From positions 1 through 5,573 of the forward strand of contig DATLFI010000166.1 in the NCBI GenBank assembly GCA_035524895.1: a stretch of 5,573 bases of DNA. Direction: 5' to 3'. The DNA comes from DATLFI01 sp035524895. Its GTDB lineage: Bacteria > Acidobacteriota > Thermoanaerobaculia > Multivoradales > Multivoraceae. Positions 4,052 through 5,573 of this stretch are shown one piece after another. The notes under the pieces are model-generated. The model was given only the letters and a program-made list of their open reading frames with translations, searched no databases and had not been told where the DNA came from. Made by a program: the position numbers and the translations under genes. Numbering within the stretch: the stretch's first letter is position 1; every line of letters starts with the position of its first letter.

Positions 4052-5573
4052 CTGGGTCCCGTCCCCAGCGGCTCTTGCCTCGGGCACGGAGATCGCCGCG
4101 CTGGCCGCTCGGAAGCGGATTCCGAGGATGGCCGGCAACAATGTGATTGCGGTCAGAGCGGTGGCGAGGGCGCCGAGGATCGCCACGAATCCCATCGAGC
4201 GCAGGCCAGGATAGTGCGAGGTTGCGAGCGAGCCGAACCCGACACAGGTCGAGAGCGCTGCCAGCACCACCGCCTTGCCGGTCTCGCCCAGGCCGTTCGC
4301 CACCGCCTCGCGGCGCCGTCCAAGCTCCGCGCCGTCGCGAATGCGGTCGAGCTCGTGGCCGTGCAGCTCGTGGTAGCGGTGCACCATGTGCACGCCGTAG
4401 TCGATGCCGATACCGATGATCATGCTGGAGACGAAGACGTTGAAGAAGTTCATGTCGAAACCGAGCGCGGCCATGGCGCCAAGCATCCACGAGATACCGA
4501 CCACCAGCGGCGCGAGGGACAGCAGAGTGTCCGACAGCTTGCGATAGTCCAACCACAGCAGCAGGGTCACCACCAACCCGCCGACGATCGCCGCCAGACG
4601 GGCGTCGGCCTTGACCTGCTCGCGCAGCCGTTCGCTGATGCGGTTGGTACCGGTGAGCACCACGTCATCGCCGAGATCGGCGGCCAGCTCCTCCACCTCC
4701 GGTGGCGCCGAACGCCTCCAGACCCGGGGCGGCGGGTGCAGGTAGACGACGCTCTTCCACTCGCCGTCGAGCTCGCGGACATAGCGCTGCAGCAGCCGCT
4801 GGGTCTGGTCCCCGCCGGCAAGGCTATCGATCGTGATCTGCTCCCGGGTCGCTGCGGCTCGCCGAAGCAGGTCGAGACCTCGGTCGAAAGGCTCCGCGCG
4901 CAAGCCGGCGCGCTCCGCCGCAGCCGCGAACAGGCCCTCCACCCTACCCGGCGCCAGCAGCCCGCCGCGTAGCTCCTCGAGCCAGAGGAGCACGTCGCGT
5001 TGCTGCTCGGGGGGCGCCAACACCGACGTGATCGAGTCGACGCCGCGGAGCACTCCCTGTTCGACCAGAACGCTGGCACGGCGCGTGATCTCGGCGGTGT
5101 GCGCGAGCACCTGCTCCTCGCTACGCCCGCGAACCACCAGCATCATGTAGTCGAAGCCCGAACCGAAGCGCTCGACGACCTCGTCCTGCACCACCATGCC
5201 GCGTGTGCCTTCGGGCCGCATCGAGCGGATGCTGTCGACGAACTCGAGGCGGGTCGCGGACCAGAGCGCAGCAATGGTCAAGGTGACGCACGCGCACAGG
5301 ACCGGAATCGGGTGTCGGTAGGACCAGCCGATGATGTGGTGCGTGCCGAAACCGTGGAAGTAGACGATAGGCGTCGAGCGTCCTCCGGTGCTCGTCGCGC
5401 CGGCGCCGGCCGGCCCGGTGGCGCGTTGCTTCCGATCCTCGCGCCAGGCCAGCAACGAAGGCAGTAGCACGAGCACGCAGAGCAGGCAGAACAGCACGCC
5501 GGTGCCGATCAGGAATCCCATCTGCCGCAGACCCTCGAACTCCGTGATCAGGAAGACGTAGAACGCGGTCGCA
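4043..5573 (-). CDS. RND/MMPL-family transporter, C-terminal part (start outside window)
   Basis: This is the last 509 residues of an inner-membrane RND-superfamily exporter of the MMPL/HpnN-like type, a proton-driven group that moves lipids or other hydrophobic cargo. The frame is open through the right edge; an internal Met at 5521 is not the start, because upstream residues (ATAFYVFLITEFEGLRQ) continue the family pattern. In fragment numbering, the last helices of the first half end near 43. A cytoplasmic linker rich in Gly/Ala/Thr follows, then a membrane helix at 88-107. A periplasmic domain at about 108-323 contains SIRSMRPEGTRGM. Five helices close the protein (326-343, 350-371, 376-397, 433-452, 460-483). 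The RND signature GIGIDYGVHMVHRY lies at 387-400. A short polar tail follows. About 350-400 residues are probably missing. The substrate cannot be told: HpnN carries hopanoids, but nothing here proves that. Confidence 0.92.
   Translation of the reverse strand, partial: ATAFYVFLITEFEGLRQMGFLIGTGVLFCLLCVLVLLPSLLAWREDRKQRATGPAGAGATSTGGRSTPIVYFHGFGTHHIIGWSYRHPIPVLCACVTLTIAALWSATRLEFVDSIRSMRPEGTRGMVVQDEVVERFGSGFDYMMLVVRGRSEEQVLAHTAEITRRASVLVEQGVLRGVDSITSVLAPPEQQRDVLLWLEELRGGLLAPGRVEGLFAAAAERAGLRAEPFDRGLDLLRRAAATREQITIDSLAGGDQTQRLLQRYVRELDGEWKSVVYLHPPPRVWRRSAPPEVEELAADLGDDVVLTGTNRISERLREQVKADARLAAIVGGLVVTLLLWLDYRKLSDTLLSLAPLVVGISWMLGAMAALGFDMNFFNVFVSSMIIGIGIDYGVHMVHRYHELHGHELDRIRDGAELGRRREAVANGLGETGKAVVLAALSTCVGFGSLATSHYPGLRSMGFVAILGALATALTAITLLPAILGIRFRAASAAISVPEARAAGDGTQAR

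Noticed and set aside
3671..4972. Plus-strand open frame of 433 codons
   Set aside because: It crosses the antisense of ffh and the transporter, spanning a gene boundary with no domain or signal visible.
1..5573. CRISPR arrays, insertion sequences, tRNA/rRNA genes, SRP RNA
   Set aside because: No spaced repeats, terminal inverted repeats with a transposase, or RNA gene signatures were seen on either strand.

Overview
This window comes from a high-GC bacterial chromosome (very GC-rich by eye, with G/C-biased third codon positions and long spurious open frames on the opposite strand). All convincing genes lie on the minus strand, so they read from right to left. The organism is probably Gram-negative. 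The large membrane protein is an RND/MMPL-type exporter of the kind common in deltaproteobacterial-grade lineages (Myxococcota, Desulfobacterota, Binatota and relatives). This placement is inferred from protein flavour and gene order, and no marker here fixes the phylum.

In transcription order: (1) 5573-4043, the C-terminal 509 residues of an RND/MMPL-family transporter whose start lies beyond the right edge; (2) 4023-2683, ffh, the signal recognition particle GTPase; (3) a 167-bp spacer with a weak candidate promoter and a structured leader; (4) 2515-2261, rpsP (ribosomal protein S16); (5) 2249-2013, khpA (small KH-domain RNA-binding protein); (6) 1922-1359, rimM (16S rRNA processing factor); (7) 1377-640, trmD (tRNA m1G37 methyltransferase), overlapping rimM by 19 bp; (8) a 142-bp spacer; (9) 497-135, rplS (ribosomal protein L19). 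The last 134 bases at the left edge hold no gene I can name. rnhB often follows rplS, but no RNase HII signature is visible before the edge.

This is the widely conserved ffh-rpsP-khpA-rimM-trmD-rplS translation cluster. It joins co-translational membrane targeting (Ffh), two ribosomal proteins, a 30S maturation factor, a frameshift-preventing tRNA modification enzyme and a KH RNA chaperone. The MMPL exporter placed 19 bp upstream of ffh is the accessory element.

I found no clearly new biological system. The most unusual DNA is at the 3' end of ffh. Three perfect copies of an 11-bp unit encode the last residues and the stop codon. With a neighbouring G-run they form a four-run G-quadruplex motif on the sense strand, which competes with a hairpin that places the stop codon in its loop. 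Secondary points are a 15-bp palindrome centred on the transporter stop codon, an S16 without its usual central signature, and a Glu where TrmD normally has its catalytic Asp.
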